Numbered from the stretch's first letter, positions 15,073-23,432 are shown. The stretch is DNA of 24,204 bases from Galbitalea sp036495225 (GCA_036495225.1 DASXNG010000085.1:1-24204), one strand, 5' to 3'. Numbers and translations are program-made. Notes: generated by a model from the sequence alone, not told the origin.

Positions 15073-16086
15073 TTACGCGGCGCGGCGCTTCGCGATCTCG
15101 TAGAGTGCGACGCTGACTGCGATGCCGGCGTTGAGTGACTCGGTTGCCGCCGAGATCGGGATCGACACCACCGCGTCACAGGTCTCCGTCACCAGACGCG
15201 AGAGCCCCTTGCCCTCGCTGCCTACAACCAGCAGCACCGGCTCGTTCGCGAGCGCGAGCGTTGGCAGCGACATGTCTCCGCCGCCGTCGAGACCGAGCAC
15301 GAACACGCCGCGCGCCTTGAAGTCCTTGAGCGTCTGGGTGAGGTTCGGCGCCATCGCCACTGGCGTGCGCGCCGCAGCGCCGGCCGAGGTCTTCCACGCT
15401 GACGCGGTCAACCCGACCGAGCGGCGCTGGGGAACGATGACGCCCTGTCCACCAAAGGCTGCAACCGAACGGATGATCGCTCCGAGGTTGCGCGGATCGG
15501 TGATGCCGTCGAGCGCAACGAACAGGGGTTTCTGGCCTCGACTGATGACCTTGTCGAGCAACTCGGTCGGGTGCGCATACTCGTACGGCGGCACCTTGAG
15601 GGCGAGGCCCTGATGCACGGAGTCGTATCCGGCCATGCGATCGAGTTCCGGACGCATCACCTCGAGAACGGGGATGCCGCGGTGGTTCGCCAGGTTCAGT
15701 GCCTCTTTGACCCGGTCATCCACCTCGATGCGGGTAGCGACATAAAGGGCGGTGGCTGGAATGCGAGCCCGCAGCGCCTCGACCACTGAGTTGCGCCCAG
15801 TCACAACCTCGCTCTCGTCCGCGCTCTTGTTGCGACTGCGCGGACGGGAATTCTGTGGTGCGCCGCCGGAGGATGCGGTCTTCGATCGGCCGCCCGCCGC
15901 CGTGTAACGTTCCGCCGCGGCCTTGCGCTTGCCTGCGGGATGGTAGGGGCGATCCTCGGCCTTGGGCGTCGGCTTCTTGCCTTCGAGCGCCTGCCTGCCC
16001 TGACCGCCCGATCCGACCTGCTTGCCCTTGCTGCCCTGACGGACTGCGCCGGGGCGACCCTTGCGCTCTCCTGAGGTGTTTTTCAC
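15073..16086 (-). CDS. rlmB: 23S rRNA (guanosine-2'-O-)-methyltransferase, RlmB/TrmH family
   Basis: This encodes 337 residues. The first ~95 form a Lys/Arg/Gly/Ser-rich disordered extension typical of actinobacterial members. From VVTGRNSVVEALRA there is the substrate-binding domain, then the SPOUT (knotted) methyltransferase domain. Its three motifs are visible: LDGITDPRNLGAIIRSVAAF, VLLVVGSEGKGLS and VSIPISAATESLNAGIAVSV. It methylates a ribose in 23S rRNA using SAM. It starts with GTG overlapping the cysS stop (GTGA, 16083-16086), so it is coupled to cysS. The exact target nucleotide is inferred from the family. Confidence 0.93.
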   Translation of the reverse strand: MKNTSGERKGRPGAVRQGSKGKQVGSGGQGRQALEGKKPTPKAEDRPYHPAGKRKAAAERYTAAGGRSKTASSGGAPQNSRPRSRNKSADESEVVTGRNSVVEALRARIPATALYVATRIEVDDRVKEALNLANHRGIPVLEVMRPELDRMAGYDSVHQGLALKVPPYEYAHPTELLDKVISRGQKPLFVALDGITDPRNLGAIIRSVAAFGGQGVIVPQRRSVGLTASAWKTSAGAAARTPVAMAPNLTQTLKDFKARGVFVLGLDGGGDMSLPTLALANEPVLLVVGSEGKGLSRLVTETCDAVVSIPISAATESLNAGIAVSVALYEIAKRRAA

Positions 16087-17501
16087 GGTTCAATGCTCCA
16101 ATGTGCGCCGGTAGGCGAATCTTCAACCCTAATGCCGGCTTCGGCAAGTTCATCACGGATGCGGTCCGCCGCGGCAAAATCGCGCGAACTCCGCGCCGCC
16201 TCCCGGTCTTCGATGAGCCGCTGCACCAGCGCCGCGAGCGCACGCGCGGCCGGGACATCCCCGCCGGTGCGCCATTCCGGGGAGTGCGGATTGATGCCAA
16301 GAATCTCGGTCATCGCCGTGACTTCTCCGCGGATGCGAGCCACGGTCGCGAGGTCGTTGTCATCGTCGAGCGCAATGTTGCCGGCACGGACTCGCTCGTG
16401 GATGACGGCTATCGCCTGGGGCACGCCGAGGTCATCATCCATTGCCGCGACGAATTCGGCTGGGAGCACCGGCGCCCCGCTGCCCGCGTGTGCGGTCCCC
16501 TCGAGAGCGCGCTGCGCCCGCGACAGGAATTTCTCGATGCGCTCGAGAGCGGTCTCGGCCTCGACGAGGGCGCCATCGTGATAGTCGATGGTCGAGCGGT
16601 AGTGCGCGCCGCCCAGATAGTAGCGAACGACCAGAGCAGGCGCGAGGTCCAGGAATTCGGACGCGTAGACGGAGTTGCCGAGCGACTTCGACATCTTCTG
16701 CCCGTTGACGTTCACGAGCCCGTTGTGCACCCAGTAGTTCGCAAACGCGTCGCCGGCCGCATTCGATTGTGCGATCTCGTTCTCGTGATGCGGAAAACGC
16801 AGGTCGAGCCCGCCGCCGTGGATGTCGAACTGCGGTCCCAGGTACCGCGACGACATGGCGGAGCACTCGATGTGCCAGCCGGGACGGCCATCGCCCCACG
16901 GACTGGCCCACGCGGCCGACGCCGGTTCCTCGGGCTTGGCGCCCTTCCAGAGCGCGAAGTCCTGCGGGGCACGCTTACCGCGGGGGTCGGCATCCGCTGC
17001 GGCTTCCATGTTTTCGGGTTTCTGGTGCGTGAGCTCGCCGTACGCCGGCCAGCTGGCGGTATCGAAGTACACGTCGCCGGAACCGTCTGCCGCAGGGTAG
17101 GCATGCCCGCGATCGATCAGTCGCTGGATGATGTTTTGCATCTGTGTAACGCTCGCAGTTGCGCGCGGCTCATACGTTGGCGCAAGGATGCCGAGGCGCC
17201 GGTATCCCTCGGTGAACTCCAACTCGTACCGATACGCGAGAGCCCACCACTGTTCCGCTCCCCGTGAATTGGCCAGAATCTTGTCGTCGATGTCGGTCAC
17301 ATTCCGCACCAGCGTCACGTCGTAACCTCGATACGCCAGCCAGCGACGCCACAGGTCGTAGACGAGCGCCGAACGAAGATGCCCGATGTGGGGCGAAGAC
17401 TGCACGGTGGGTCCACAGACGTAGATTCCCACCTGCCCTTCGACGAGCGGAACGAAGTCCCGCAGGGCCTGCGCCTTGGTGTCGTAGAGCCGGATAGTCA
17501 C
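16083..17501 (-). CDS. cysS: Cysteinyl-tRNA synthetase
   Basis: This encodes 472 residues. The HIGH motif is H38-I-G-H41 and the KMSKS motif is at 269-273. The zinc ligands C29, C213, H238 and E242 are all present, in the arrangement known from E. coli CysRS. GWHIECSAMSSRYLG and DIHGGGLDLRFPHHENE are hallmark segments. It charges tRNA-Cys in the cytoplasm. The start is GTG 17499-17501, with TAAACT 6 nt upstream and no ribosome binding site, so it may have its own leaderless transcript besides read-through from ispDF (40-bp gap). rlmB follows with a 4-bp overlap. Confidence 0.97.
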   Translation of the reverse strand: MTIRLYDTKAQALRDFVPLVEGQVGIYVCGPTVQSSPHIGHLRSALVYDLWRRWLAYRGYDVTLVRNVTDIDDKILANSRGAEQWWALAYRYELEFTEGYRRLGILAPTYEPRATASVTQMQNIIQRLIDRGHAYPAADGSGDVYFDTASWPAYGELTHQKPENMEAAADADPRGKRAPQDFALWKGAKPEEPASAAWASPWGDGRPGWHIECSAMSSRYLGPQFDIHGGGLDLRFPHHENEIAQSNAAGDAFANYWVHNGLVNVNGQKMSKSLGNSVYASEFLDLAPALVVRYYLGGAHYRSTIDYHDGALVEAETALERIEKFLSRAQRALEGTAHAGSGAPVLPAEFVAAMDDDLGVPQAIAVIHERVRAGNIALDDDNDLATVARIRGEVTAMTEILGINPHSPEWRTGGDVPAARALAALVQRLIEDREAARSSRDFAAADRIRDELAEAGIRVEDSPTGAHWSIEP

Positions 17502-17507
17502 CCAGCG

Positions 17508-17513
17508 AGTTTA
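17508..17513 (-). promoter_or_regulatory. -10 hexamer TAAACT, leaderless start of cysS
   Basis: On the minus strand, TAAACT is followed by 6 nt and the GTG start of cysS. This suggests an internal promoter in the carD-ispDF-cysS-rlmB run. No good -35 is seen. Confidence 0.45.
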
Positions 17514-17541
17514 GCGAGGCGCTCGCCTGCAACCCGCGAAG

Positions 17542-18702
17542 TTACGACGACAGTAGCGCTGTGGCGATAGCTGTGAGTCCGTCACCGCGCCCGGTGAAAC
17601 CGAGACCATCGGATGTCGTCGCGGAGACACTCACCGGTGCACCGACCACATCGCCGAGGTGCTTCTCGAGTTCGTCGCGTCGATCGGTCAGCCGCGGCCG
17701 GTTGCCGATCACCTGCACGGCGACGTTCTGGATGCGAAACCCCGCACCGACGACCAGCGAGATGGTCTCCTTCAGAAATACCTCGCCACGGGCATCCGCG
17801 AACATCGGATCGTCCGTTCCAAAACGACTGCCGATGTCGCCGAGACCCGCGGCGGAGAGCAGCGCGTCACAGATTGCGTGCGAGATCGCATCGCCGTCGC
17901 TGTGCCCCGCGAGCCCGGGTTCATCGGGCCAGTAGAGGCCCCCCAGCCAGAGCGGAGTCGAGTCGTCGTACGCGTGCACGTCGATGCCGATGCCCGTGCG
18001 GGACGAACCGGTGGCTGTCGTGACCAGTGTTCGCGCGCGTCGCAGGTCCCACGGGGTCGTGATCTTGAACGCGTGCGGATCGCCCTCGATGACGTGCACG
18101 GTGTGACCTGCCGTCGCGAAGAGGGCGGCGTCATCGGTGTGCTCGACGTCGGCGGAGGCATACGCGTCGACGAGCTGCACGCGGGGAAAGCCCTGCGGTG
18201 TTTGCACGGCGCTCAACACGGAACGATCCACGGTCTCGCTTGCGACGCCAGCATCCGTTCGCTTCAAGGTGTCCGCGACGGGAATCCCAGGAATCACCCC
18301 GTCCCCAGTCGCGCGAACCCTCGCCACGACAGACTCGAACAGCGCGGCTGGTGTGAACGGGCGCGCTGCATCGTGAACGAGCACGACGTTGACCTCGGGC
18401 CACAGAGCCTCGAGTCCGGCGGCAACGGATGCCTGACGCGTCGGGCCGCCGACCACCACGCTCACGAACTCGGCCGCGGCGCCGGCGCTGTTGCCGACGA
18501 GCTCATAGGCGTAGACCAATTCGTCCCCCGGCACCACGACGACGACCTGAACTGCCTCAGACATGCCGAAGATCGGTTCGAGAGCCGTCTGCAGGATCGT
18601 CGAATTTCCCAACGGCACGAATGCCTTGGGGAGGTCGGAGCCAAGACGGCTTCCCGAACCAGCAGCCACAACAATGACGCCGACCGTCACCGGAGACGTC
18701 AT
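17542..18702 (-). CDS. ispDF: Bifunctional IspDF (MEP-pathway cytidylyltransferase / MECDP synthase)
   Basis: This encodes 386 residues in two fused enzymes. Residues 1 to about 230 are IspD: VVAAGSGSRLGSDLPKAFVPL is the CTP-binding loop, VHDAARPF and TPQGF follow. Residues ~235-386 are IspF: GIGIDVHAY supplies the DxH metal ligands, and GHSDGDAISHAICDALLSA and GDIGSRFGTDDP follow. They convert methylerythritol phosphate to its CDP form and later cyclise CDP-ME-2P, two steps of isoprenoid precursor synthesis. The intermediate kinase IspE is not in the window. The gene lies 7 bp downstream of carD. No ribosome binding site is obvious, so translation is probably coupled to carD. Fused IspDF is known from various bacteria. 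Confidence 0.95.
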   Translation of the reverse strand: MTSPVTVGVIVVAAGSGSRLGSDLPKAFVPLGNSTILQTALEPIFGMSEAVQVVVVVPGDELVYAYELVGNSAGAAAEFVSVVVGGPTRQASVAAGLEALWPEVNVVLVHDAARPFTPAALFESVVARVRATGDGVIPGIPVADTLKRTDAGVASETVDRSVLSAVQTPQGFPRVQLVDAYASADVEHTDDAALFATAGHTVHVIEGDPHAFKITTPWDLRRARTLVTTATGSSRTGIGIDVHAYDDSTPLWLGGLYWPDEPGLAGHSDGDAISHAICDALLSAAGLGDIGSRFGTDDPMFADARGEVFLKETISLVVGAGFRIQNVAVQVIGNRPRLTDRRDELEKHLGDVVGAPVSVSATTSDGLGFTGRGDGLTAIATALLSS

Positions 18703-18709
18703 GCAAGTG

Positions 18710-19192
18710 CTAGGAGGCTAGTACTTCGTCCAAGACCGTCGAAGCTTTTTCTTCGTCGGTCTTCTCGGCCAGTGCGAGCTCCGAGATCAGGATCTGGCGA
18801 GCCTTCGCCAGCATGCGCTTCTCGCCGGCCGACAGCCCGCGGTCCTGGTCACGGCGCCACAGGTCGCGAACGACCTCAGAAACCTTGATGACGTCACCGG
18901 AAGCAAGCTTCTCCAGATTCGCCTTGTACCGACGCGACCAGTTGGTCGGCTCCTCGGTAAATGGGGCGCGGAGAACCTCGAAGACCTTGTCCAGGCCCTC
19001 GCGACCGATCACGTCACGAACGCCAACAAGATCGACGTTGTCAGCGGGGACCTCAATGGTCAAATCACCCTGGGTGACGTTGAGTTTCAGGTAGAGCTTC
19101 TCTTCGCCCTTGATGATCCTCTTCTTCACCTCGGTGATCGTTGCTGCGCCGTGGTGGGGGTAAACGACTGTCTCGCCAACCTCAAAAAGCAT
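18710..19192 (-). CDS. carD: CarD-family transcriptional regulator (RNA polymerase-binding)
   Basis: This encodes 160 residues, the length of mycobacterial CarD. The opening MLFEVGETVVYPHHGAATIT, then the IIKGEEKLYLKL segment, is the RNA-polymerase-interaction (Tudor-like) domain. The C-terminal helical domain carries the conserved Trp in RDLWRRDQDRGLSAGEKRML, which contacts the promoter DNA fork. CarD stabilises open complexes at many housekeeping promoters, notably rRNA. It starts at ATG 19192 with GGAG 8 nt upstream and a short leader. It is the first gene of a minus-strand run with ispDF, cysS and rlmB. Confidence 0.97.
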   Translation of the reverse strand: MLFEVGETVVYPHHGAATITEVKKRIIKGEEKLYLKLNVTQGDLTIEVPADNVDLVGVRDVIGREGLDKVFEVLRAPFTEEPTNWSRRYKANLEKLASGDVIKVSEVVRDLWRRDQDRGLSAGEKRMLAKARQILISELALAEKTDEEKASTVLDEVLAS

Positions 19193-19218
19193 GAATGGGG
19201 CTCCGTTCGAAGGAACCT

Positions 19219-19224
19219 AGTTTA
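19219..19224 (-). promoter_or_regulatory. -10 candidate TAAACT for carD
   Basis: Within TGTGATAAACT on the minus strand, about 27 nt before the carD ATG. The leader contains GGAG, so unlike many neighbours this gene would have a short 5' UTR. No -35 hexamer matches well. Confidence 0.4.
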
Positions 19225-19322
19225 TCACAGGCGGCTATCGGTAAGGCTGTCCTAACCTAGCGGTGGCCCGCGGGGCGGATAGGCTAGTGCCACTGCTGTT
19301 GTGCTGGCTCTGGAGGGTTTTC

Positions 19323-19868
19323 GTGAGACGACGAATCGCGGCGACCGCGATACTGGCAGCCGGGTTGATGCTCGGCACGACCGGATGCACGTTCTTCGCC
19401 CCACAGGCGACGCTCATTCCCTACGATGCAAGCGACGGCGTGAGCCTGAACGTCGGACAGCTCCAGGTGCGCAACGCCCTCGCCATCAGCCCCCACGGCA
19501 AAGACGCGAGCCTGATCGGCGTGTTCATCAACAACAGCGATCACGAGATCACCGTGAATGTGCAGTACACGGCGCGGGCCGCCGCATCGCCGTCGCGCGA
19601 GACGGTGAGCTTCCCGCTCGCTGCCGGCAAGGTACTCTCTCTGGGCAATCCGGGAGTGCCGCCGGAGGTTCTCCGCAACGCCGGGATCAAGCCAGGTGCG
19701 CTGCTCACGGTCTTCGTCCAGTACGGCGAGGTGTCTGGCAAGAACGTTCAGGTGCCGGTGCTGACCGGGTCTGAGGCTTCGTACGTCGGTCTTGCGCCGT
19801 CGCCGACTCCGACGCCGACCGGGTTCGCTACGCCAATCCCGACGCTGACGGCAGTGCCGACGAACTAG
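19323..19868 (+). CDS. Probable lipoprotein with Pro/Thr-rich C-terminus, unknown function
   Basis: This encodes 181 residues from GTG 19323, with GGAGGG (19312-19317) 5 nt upstream. A longer in-frame start at 19263 would place this site inside the gene. VRRRIAATAILAAGLMLGTTGC is a signal peptide with a lipobox ending at C22, so the protein should be lipid-anchored outside the membrane. The mature part has a beta-rich pattern (GVFINNSDHEITVNVQYTA, then a VLSLGNPGVPP loop) and ends in a Thr/Pro-rich tail similar to that of the DsbA-like protein. It is divergent from carD and ends 15 bp before the convergent regX3 stop. I do not recognise the domain. Confidence 0.8.
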   Translation: MRRRIAATAILAAGLMLGTTGCTFFAPQATLIPYDASDGVSLNVGQLQVRNALAISPHGKDASLIGVFINNSDHEITVNVQYTARAAASPSRETVSFPLAAGKVLSLGNPGVPPEVLRNAGIKPGALLTVFVQYGEVSGKNVQVPVLTGSEASYVGLAPSPTPTPTGFATPIPTLTAVPTN

Positions 19869-19883
19869 CAGCTGTCGGTCGGG

Positions 19884-20564
19884 CTACGCCTCGAACCGGT
19901 ATCCCAACCCGCGAACCGTCAGCAGCATGGTCGGCTCGGAAGGGTTGTCCTCGATGCGGGACCGAATGCGCTTGATGTGAACATCGAGCGTCTTGGTGTC
20001 CCCGTAGTAGTCGGCTCCCCAGACGCGGTCGATGAGTTGTCCGCGAGTGAGCACGCGCCCTGCATTGCGCAGCAGCACCTCGAGAAGCTCGAATTCCTTC
20101 AGAGGCATCTTCGTCTCGCGGCCCCCAACGGCGACCGTGTGACGTTCGACATCCATGCGAACGGACCCGGCCTCGAGCACGGCGTCGCTCGCGACCTCGT
20201 CCTCGACACGGCGGCGAAGAATCGCGCGGATGCGTGCGAGCAGCTCCCTCGACGAATACGGCTTGGTCACGTAGTCGTCCGCGCCCAACTCCAGTCCGAC
20301 CACGATGTCGATTTCGCTGTCCTTGGCGGTGAGCATGATGATCGGCACCGAGGAGCGACTGCGGATCTCCTTGCAGACCTCCGTGCCCGAAAGCCCCGGA
20401 AGCATCAGGTCGAGCAGGATGAGATCGCTCCCGTTGCGCTCGAACTCGGCGACCGCCGCGAGTCCGTCAGCGGCGATGGTTGGCTCATAGCCTTCGCGCT
20501 CAAGCAGAAACGCAAGAGGTTCGGCGAGCGAAGGCTCGTCCTCGACGATCAGAATACGGGTCAC
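19884..20564 (-). CDS. regX3: Response regulator RegX3 (OmpR/PhoB family)
   Basis: This encodes 226 residues. The receiver domain has acidic pocket E8-D9, phospho-acceptor D52 (LILLDLMLPG), the MLTAKD switch threonine and K in TKPY. The C-terminal winged helix includes LKEFELLEVLLRNAGRVLTR, the VWG region and IKRIRSRIE, then RGLGYRFE. Paired with SenX3, it controls phosphate-starvation genes in actinobacteria. It starts with GTG overlapping the senX3 stop (GTGA, 20561-20564), so the two are translationally coupled. The phosphate-sensing role is inferred from orthology and the adjacent phoU. Confidence 0.95.
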   Translation of the reverse strand: MTRILIVEDEPSLAEPLAFLLEREGYEPTIAADGLAAVAEFERNGSDLILLDLMLPGLSGTEVCKEIRSRSSVPIIMLTAKDSEIDIVVGLELGADDYVTKPYSSRELLARIRAILRRRVEDEVASDAVLEAGSVRMDVERHTVAVGGRETKMPLKEFELLEVLLRNAGRVLTRGQLIDRVWGADYYGDTKTLDVHIKRIRSRIEDNPSEPTMLLTVRGLGYRFEA

Positions 20565-21712
20565 GTGGTTGCTCCTAGGCTCGCAGCTGTGGCCGGCGAT
20601 GCCTCTGGCAGCCGGAGTGTGAAGGTCGAACCCTTGCCGGGTTGAGACCAGACGCGCACGTCGCCACCATGGTTTTGGGCGACGTGCTTGACGATGGCGA
20701 GGCCGAGACCGGACCCTCCAGTGTTTCGCGACCTGGCCGGGTCGCTGCGGTAAAAGCGCTCGAAGACGCGGTCCTTCTCATCATCCGGGATGCCGACACC
20801 CTGGTCGGTGACTGCGATCTCGACGATACCGTCGGTGTCGGTCACTCCTACGCCGATGCGCGAGTTGTCCGGTGAGTATTGGATGGCGTTCGCGACCAAG
20901 TTGTGCAACGCAACGACAAGCAACGCTTCATCCCCGTAGACCGAAGCCTTGTCCCCGCCGCTGACCAGACGGATACCGTGCAGGTCCGCGGCAACCCGGT
21001 TTTGATCGATCGCGAGTGCAACGACATCCTCGACGTTGATCAGCGCCGGTTTGGTCAGTGCGTCCGCGGCCTGCAGGCGCGAAAGCTGAATGATCTCCTG
21101 GGTGATCTTCGTGAGCCGCTCCGACTCCTTCGTGAGCCGCTTCGCAAACCGTTTGACCTGTTCCGGTTCGTCTGAAGCGCTGACCAGCGCCTCCGCGAGC
21201 AGGCCAACCGCGCCGATCGGCGTCTTCAGTTCGTGACTGATGTTGGCAACGAAATCGCGGCGGACCTCCTCGAGCCGATAGCCCTCTGTGCGATCCTCCG
21301 CGATGAGAAGGATGTAGCGCGCGCCGAGCCGCGCGATGCGCACCCAAAGGTAGATGTTGGCTTCGCCGATTGGTCCACGGGCGAGATGAACCTCCTGCGT
21401 GATGGGGTCGCCGGTGCGGCGAACCTTGTCAACCATGGCGACAAGTTCCGGGTGCACGAGCGCACGATTCCAGACGAGGCCGAACGCCAGGGCTCCGGGC
21501 GAAGCCTTCACGACGGTGTTCGACGGATCGATCACAACGCCAGCCGACTCGAGAGTGTCGAGCACCTGATCGACGCCGTCAGGCACCGCGGGATTGGCGA
21601 CCTCCGCTGCATCCCGACCCCTGCGAGCCGCCGCAACGACGGCAACGACGATGCCTGCGCCAACCAAAGCTCCGACTACGAACGCGAGGGGCACCAGCGT
21701 TGCGGGGTCCAT
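20561..21712 (-). CDS. senX3: Sensor histidine kinase SenX3
   Basis: This encodes 383 residues from ATG 21710-21712. One N-terminal membrane helix (about 7-29) is followed by basic residues, a PAS-like region (about 45-145), the phospho-acceptor helix with H160 in NISHELKTPIGAVG, and an HATPase domain with an N box (LHNLVANAIQYSP), DQGVGIP (G1), FERFYR (F) and GGSGLGLAIVKH (G2). The architecture matches mycobacterial SenX3, except that only one membrane helix is clear. A longer frame to 21901 runs across the intergenic region and phoU start and is rejected. There is no ribosome binding site; a TAATCT hexamer lies 7 nt upstream. Confidence 0.94.
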   Translation of the reverse strand: MDPATLVPLAFVVGALVGAGIVVAVVAAARRGRDAAEVANPAVPDGVDQVLDTLESAGVVIDPSNTVVKASPGALAFGLVWNRALVHPELVAMVDKVRRTGDPITQEVHLARGPIGEANIYLWVRIARLGARYILLIAEDRTEGYRLEEVRRDFVANISHELKTPIGAVGLLAEALVSASDEPEQVKRFAKRLTKESERLTKITQEIIQLSRLQAADALTKPALINVEDVVALAIDQNRVAADLHGIRLVSGGDKASVYGDEALLVVALHNLVANAIQYSPDNSRIGVGVTDTDGIVEIAVTDQGVGIPDDEKDRVFERFYRSDPARSRNTGGSGLGLAIVKHVAQNHGGDVRVWSQPGKGSTFTLRLPEASPATAASLGATT

Positions 21713-21719
21713 AGCGACT

Positions 21720-21725
21720 AGATTA
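21720..21725 (-). promoter_or_regulatory. -10 hexamer TAATCT, leaderless start of senX3
   Basis: On the minus strand, TAATCT is followed by 7 nt and the senX3 ATG. No Shine-Dalgarno sequence is seen. Confidence 0.45.
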
Positions 21726-21784
21726 GTAACAACTTCAGCCGGGCTTACCGGCGTGTACGTGAAGACCGCAGCGCTGCGAGCAAA

Positions 21785-21817
21785 GTTCAAGGGGCGGCCA
21801 CCCGCTGTTAACCTTGC
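21785..21817 (+). promoter_or_regulatory. Candidate PHO box: three 11-bp direct-repeat units
   Basis: GTTCAAGGGGC (21785-21795), GGCCACCCGCT (21796-21806) and GTTAACCTTGC (21807-21817) are contiguous 11-bp units matching the GTTCACC-like repeat of actinobacterial PHO boxes, with the middle unit the most diverged. The array sits between divergent senX3 and phoU, where RegX3/PhoP-type autoregulation would be expected. The site is read from the sequence; binding is inferred. Confidence 0.5.
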
Positions 21818-21831
21818 GCGAGCACAGTGGT

Positions 21832-21843
21832 CACAGATCTGTG
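21832..21843. promoter_or_regulatory. 12-bp palindrome CACAGATCTGTG upstream of phoU
   Basis: A perfect palindrome lies 15 bp downstream of the PHO-box-like array and 37 bp before the phoU start. A nearby CACAG (21823-21827) offers an alternative pairing. It could be an operator or a leader hairpin. Confidence 0.35.
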
Positions 21844-21880
21844 CGGGTTTGCAATGCCTGCGGCGAAAGGGATGTGGGCA

Positions 21881-22534
21881 ATGCGCGAGGTATTCCAGCA
21901 AGAACTGCGCGAGGTGCAGGAGCGCCTCATCGAGATCGCAGACTTCGTCGCCGTTTCGATCGAAAACGCAACCCGAGCATTCAACGAATCCAACGTCTCA
22001 CTCGCCGAGACCGTCATCGCGGATGACAGCAAGATCGACGCAGCCGCGCAGGCACTCGACGAGCTGGCCATCAACATCCTGGCCAGGCAGCAGCCGGTCG
22101 CCCGTGACCTTCGCATCGTCGTCAGCGCCCTCCGCATCAGCGCATCCCTCGAGCGCATGGGCGACATGAGCGAGCACATCGCACAGCTCGCGCGCTACCG
22201 CTTCCCCGACAAGGTCGTGCCGAAGAGCCTTCGTCCCACGTTCGCAAACATGGGGGCACTCGACGTCCAGATCGCCCGCAAGCTGGTCGACCTCCTGACG
22301 ACGGAGGATGTGGTCATCGCGGAGGAGATCCGCAACGAGGACGACAAGATTGACGCCCTCCACCTCAGCGTGTTTGACAAGGTGCTCGGCGCCACCTGGA
22401 AGGGCGAAGCGATCGACACGGTCGACGCGACGCTCGCCTCCCGCTACCACGAGCGCTTCGCGGACCACGCGGTCTCGATCGCCAAGAAGGTGCAGTACCT
22501 CGCCACCGGCGACTGGATTCCGGCCGACGCTTAG
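21881..22534 (+). CDS. phoU: Phosphate-signalling protein PhoU
   Basis: This encodes 217 residues from ATG 21881, with GAAAGGG (21864-21870) 10 nt upstream. Upstream in-frame ATGs at 21854 and 21872 fit the ribosome binding site less well. The opening MREVFQQELREVQERLIEIA and two PhoU three-helix repeats are clear, each with an E/D-rich metal-binding signature: AETVIADDSKIDAAAQALDE in the first and AEEIRNEDDKIDALH in the second. RDLRIVVSALRISASLERMG marks the first repeat core. PhoU dampens phosphate-regulon signalling between the Pst transporter and the sensor kinase. It is divergent from senX3 and ends 8 bp before the convergent gpm stop. Confidence 0.96.
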   Translation: MREVFQQELREVQERLIEIADFVAVSIENATRAFNESNVSLAETVIADDSKIDAAAQALDELAINILARQQPVARDLRIVVSALRISASLERMGDMSEHIAQLARYRFPDKVVPKSLRPTFANMGALDVQIARKLVDLLTTEDVVIAEEIRNEDDKIDALHLSVFDKVLGATWKGEAIDTVDATLASRYHERFADHAVSIAKKVQYLATGDWIPADA

Positions 22535-22542
22535 AAAAGCTG

Positions 22543-23286
22543 CTACTTCTTGCCCTGTGCCGCGACGGCTGCGGCGCCGGCCTCTGCGGCCTCCGGGTCG
22601 AGGTACACACCGGGCTTAGTCGGCGCGAACGAGTCATCCAGTTCGTAGACGAGCGGGATGCCCGTCGGAATGTTGAGCTCCGCGATCTCCTCATCGCTGA
22701 TGCCGTCGAGGTGCTTCACGAGCGCGCGAAGCGAGTTGCCGTGGGCTGTGACAAGGACCGTCTTGCCCTGCCTCAGGTCTGCGGTGATGTCCGACTCCCA
22801 ATAAGGGAGGAGGCGATCGATCACGAGCTTGAGCGACTCCGTGCGGGGAACCTCGCCGTCGATGCCGACGTAGCGCTCGTCGTTCACCTGGCTGTACTCG
22901 GCATCGTCGGCCAGCGGGGGCGGCGGAACGTCGAAGCTGCGACGCCACGTCTGGAACAGGTCTGGACCGTACTCCTCGAGCGTCTGGGCCTTGTCCTTGC
23001 CCTGCAGGGCGCCATAGTGGCGTTCGTTCAGTCGCCAGCTGCGCTTCACCGGAATCCACAGTCGGTCGGAGACCTCCAGCGCGAGATTCGCGGTCTGGAT
23101 GGCGCGCGTCAAGACACTCGTATACAGGATGTCCGGCTTCAGGCCAGACTCGGCGAGCAGCTCGCCGGCGCGCATTGCTTCGGCAATCCCCTGGTCGCTG
23201 AGGCGGACATCCACCCATCCGGTGAAGAGATTTCTCTGGTTCCAGTCGGAGTTGCCGTGGCGAAGCAGGATGAGCGTCGAAGTCAT
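22543..23286 (-). CDS. gpmA: 2,3-bisphosphoglycerate-dependent phosphoglycerate mutase
   Basis: This encodes 247 residues. LILLRHGNSDWNQRNLFTGW carries the phospho-accepting histidine (H10, RHG motif). RLNERHYGALQGKDKA and TAHGNSLRALVKHL supply the other catalytic Glu/His segments. The length is that of the dPGM family. It interconverts 3- and 2-phosphoglycerate in glycolysis and gluconeogenesis. The C-terminus is Ala/Glu-rich. It starts at ATG 23284-23286, with TAGGCT 6 nt upstream and no ribosome binding site. Confidence 0.97.
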   Translation of the reverse strand: MTSTLILLRHGNSDWNQRNLFTGWVDVRLSDQGIAEAMRAGELLAESGLKPDILYTSVLTRAIQTANLALEVSDRLWIPVKRSWRLNERHYGALQGKDKAQTLEEYGPDLFQTWRRSFDVPPPPLADDAEYSQVNDERYVGIDGEVPRTESLKLVIDRLLPYWESDITADLRQGKTVLVTAHGNSLRALVKHLDGISDEEIAELNIPTGIPLVYELDDSFAPTKPGVYLDPEAAEAGAAAVAAQGKK

Positions 23287-23292
23287 GCGTCA

Positions 23293-23298
23293 AGCCTA
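23293..23298 (-). promoter_or_regulatory. -10 hexamer TAGGCT, leaderless start of gpmA
   Basis: On the minus strand, TAGGCT is followed by 6 nt and the gpmA ATG, the same hexamer and spacing as at the SRPBCC gene. No -35 match is seen; the palindromic repeat cluster starts about 30 bp further upstream. Confidence 0.5.
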
Positions 23299-23330
23299 CC
23301 GACGGCTCGCAGTGGCCCTTTCACTGCCAG

Positions 23331-23432
23331 CTTGTGCGCATAACTCAGGCGCAATTTCCCGGCCGCCAATGCTGCCCGCAGAAATCCGGGCCTCGGCGCG
23401 GCGCCATCCGAATCCTGCCTGAGTTATGCGCA
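23331..23432. repeat. Palindromic intergenic element, copy A
   Basis: The left arm TGCGCATAACTCAGGC (23335-23350) and right arm GCCTGAGTTATGCGCA (23417-23432) are a perfect 16-bp inverted repeat. They enclose ~66 bp containing CCCGCAGAAATCC and GCCATCCGA. Its first 20 bases (23331-23350) are identical to those of copy B. There is no coding content. The structure resembles a REP-type or MITE-like element. Confidence 0.8.

Noticed and set aside
17659..18888. 409-codon plus-strand ORF opposite ispDF and carD
   Set aside because: It spans two well-supported genes on the other strand and has only shadow composition.
21713..21901. N-terminal extension of SenX3 to 21901
   Set aside because: It crosses the PHO-box-like array and the phoU start and adds Cys/His/Arg-rich sequence unlike SenX3. 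The ATG at 21712 precedes a proper membrane helix.
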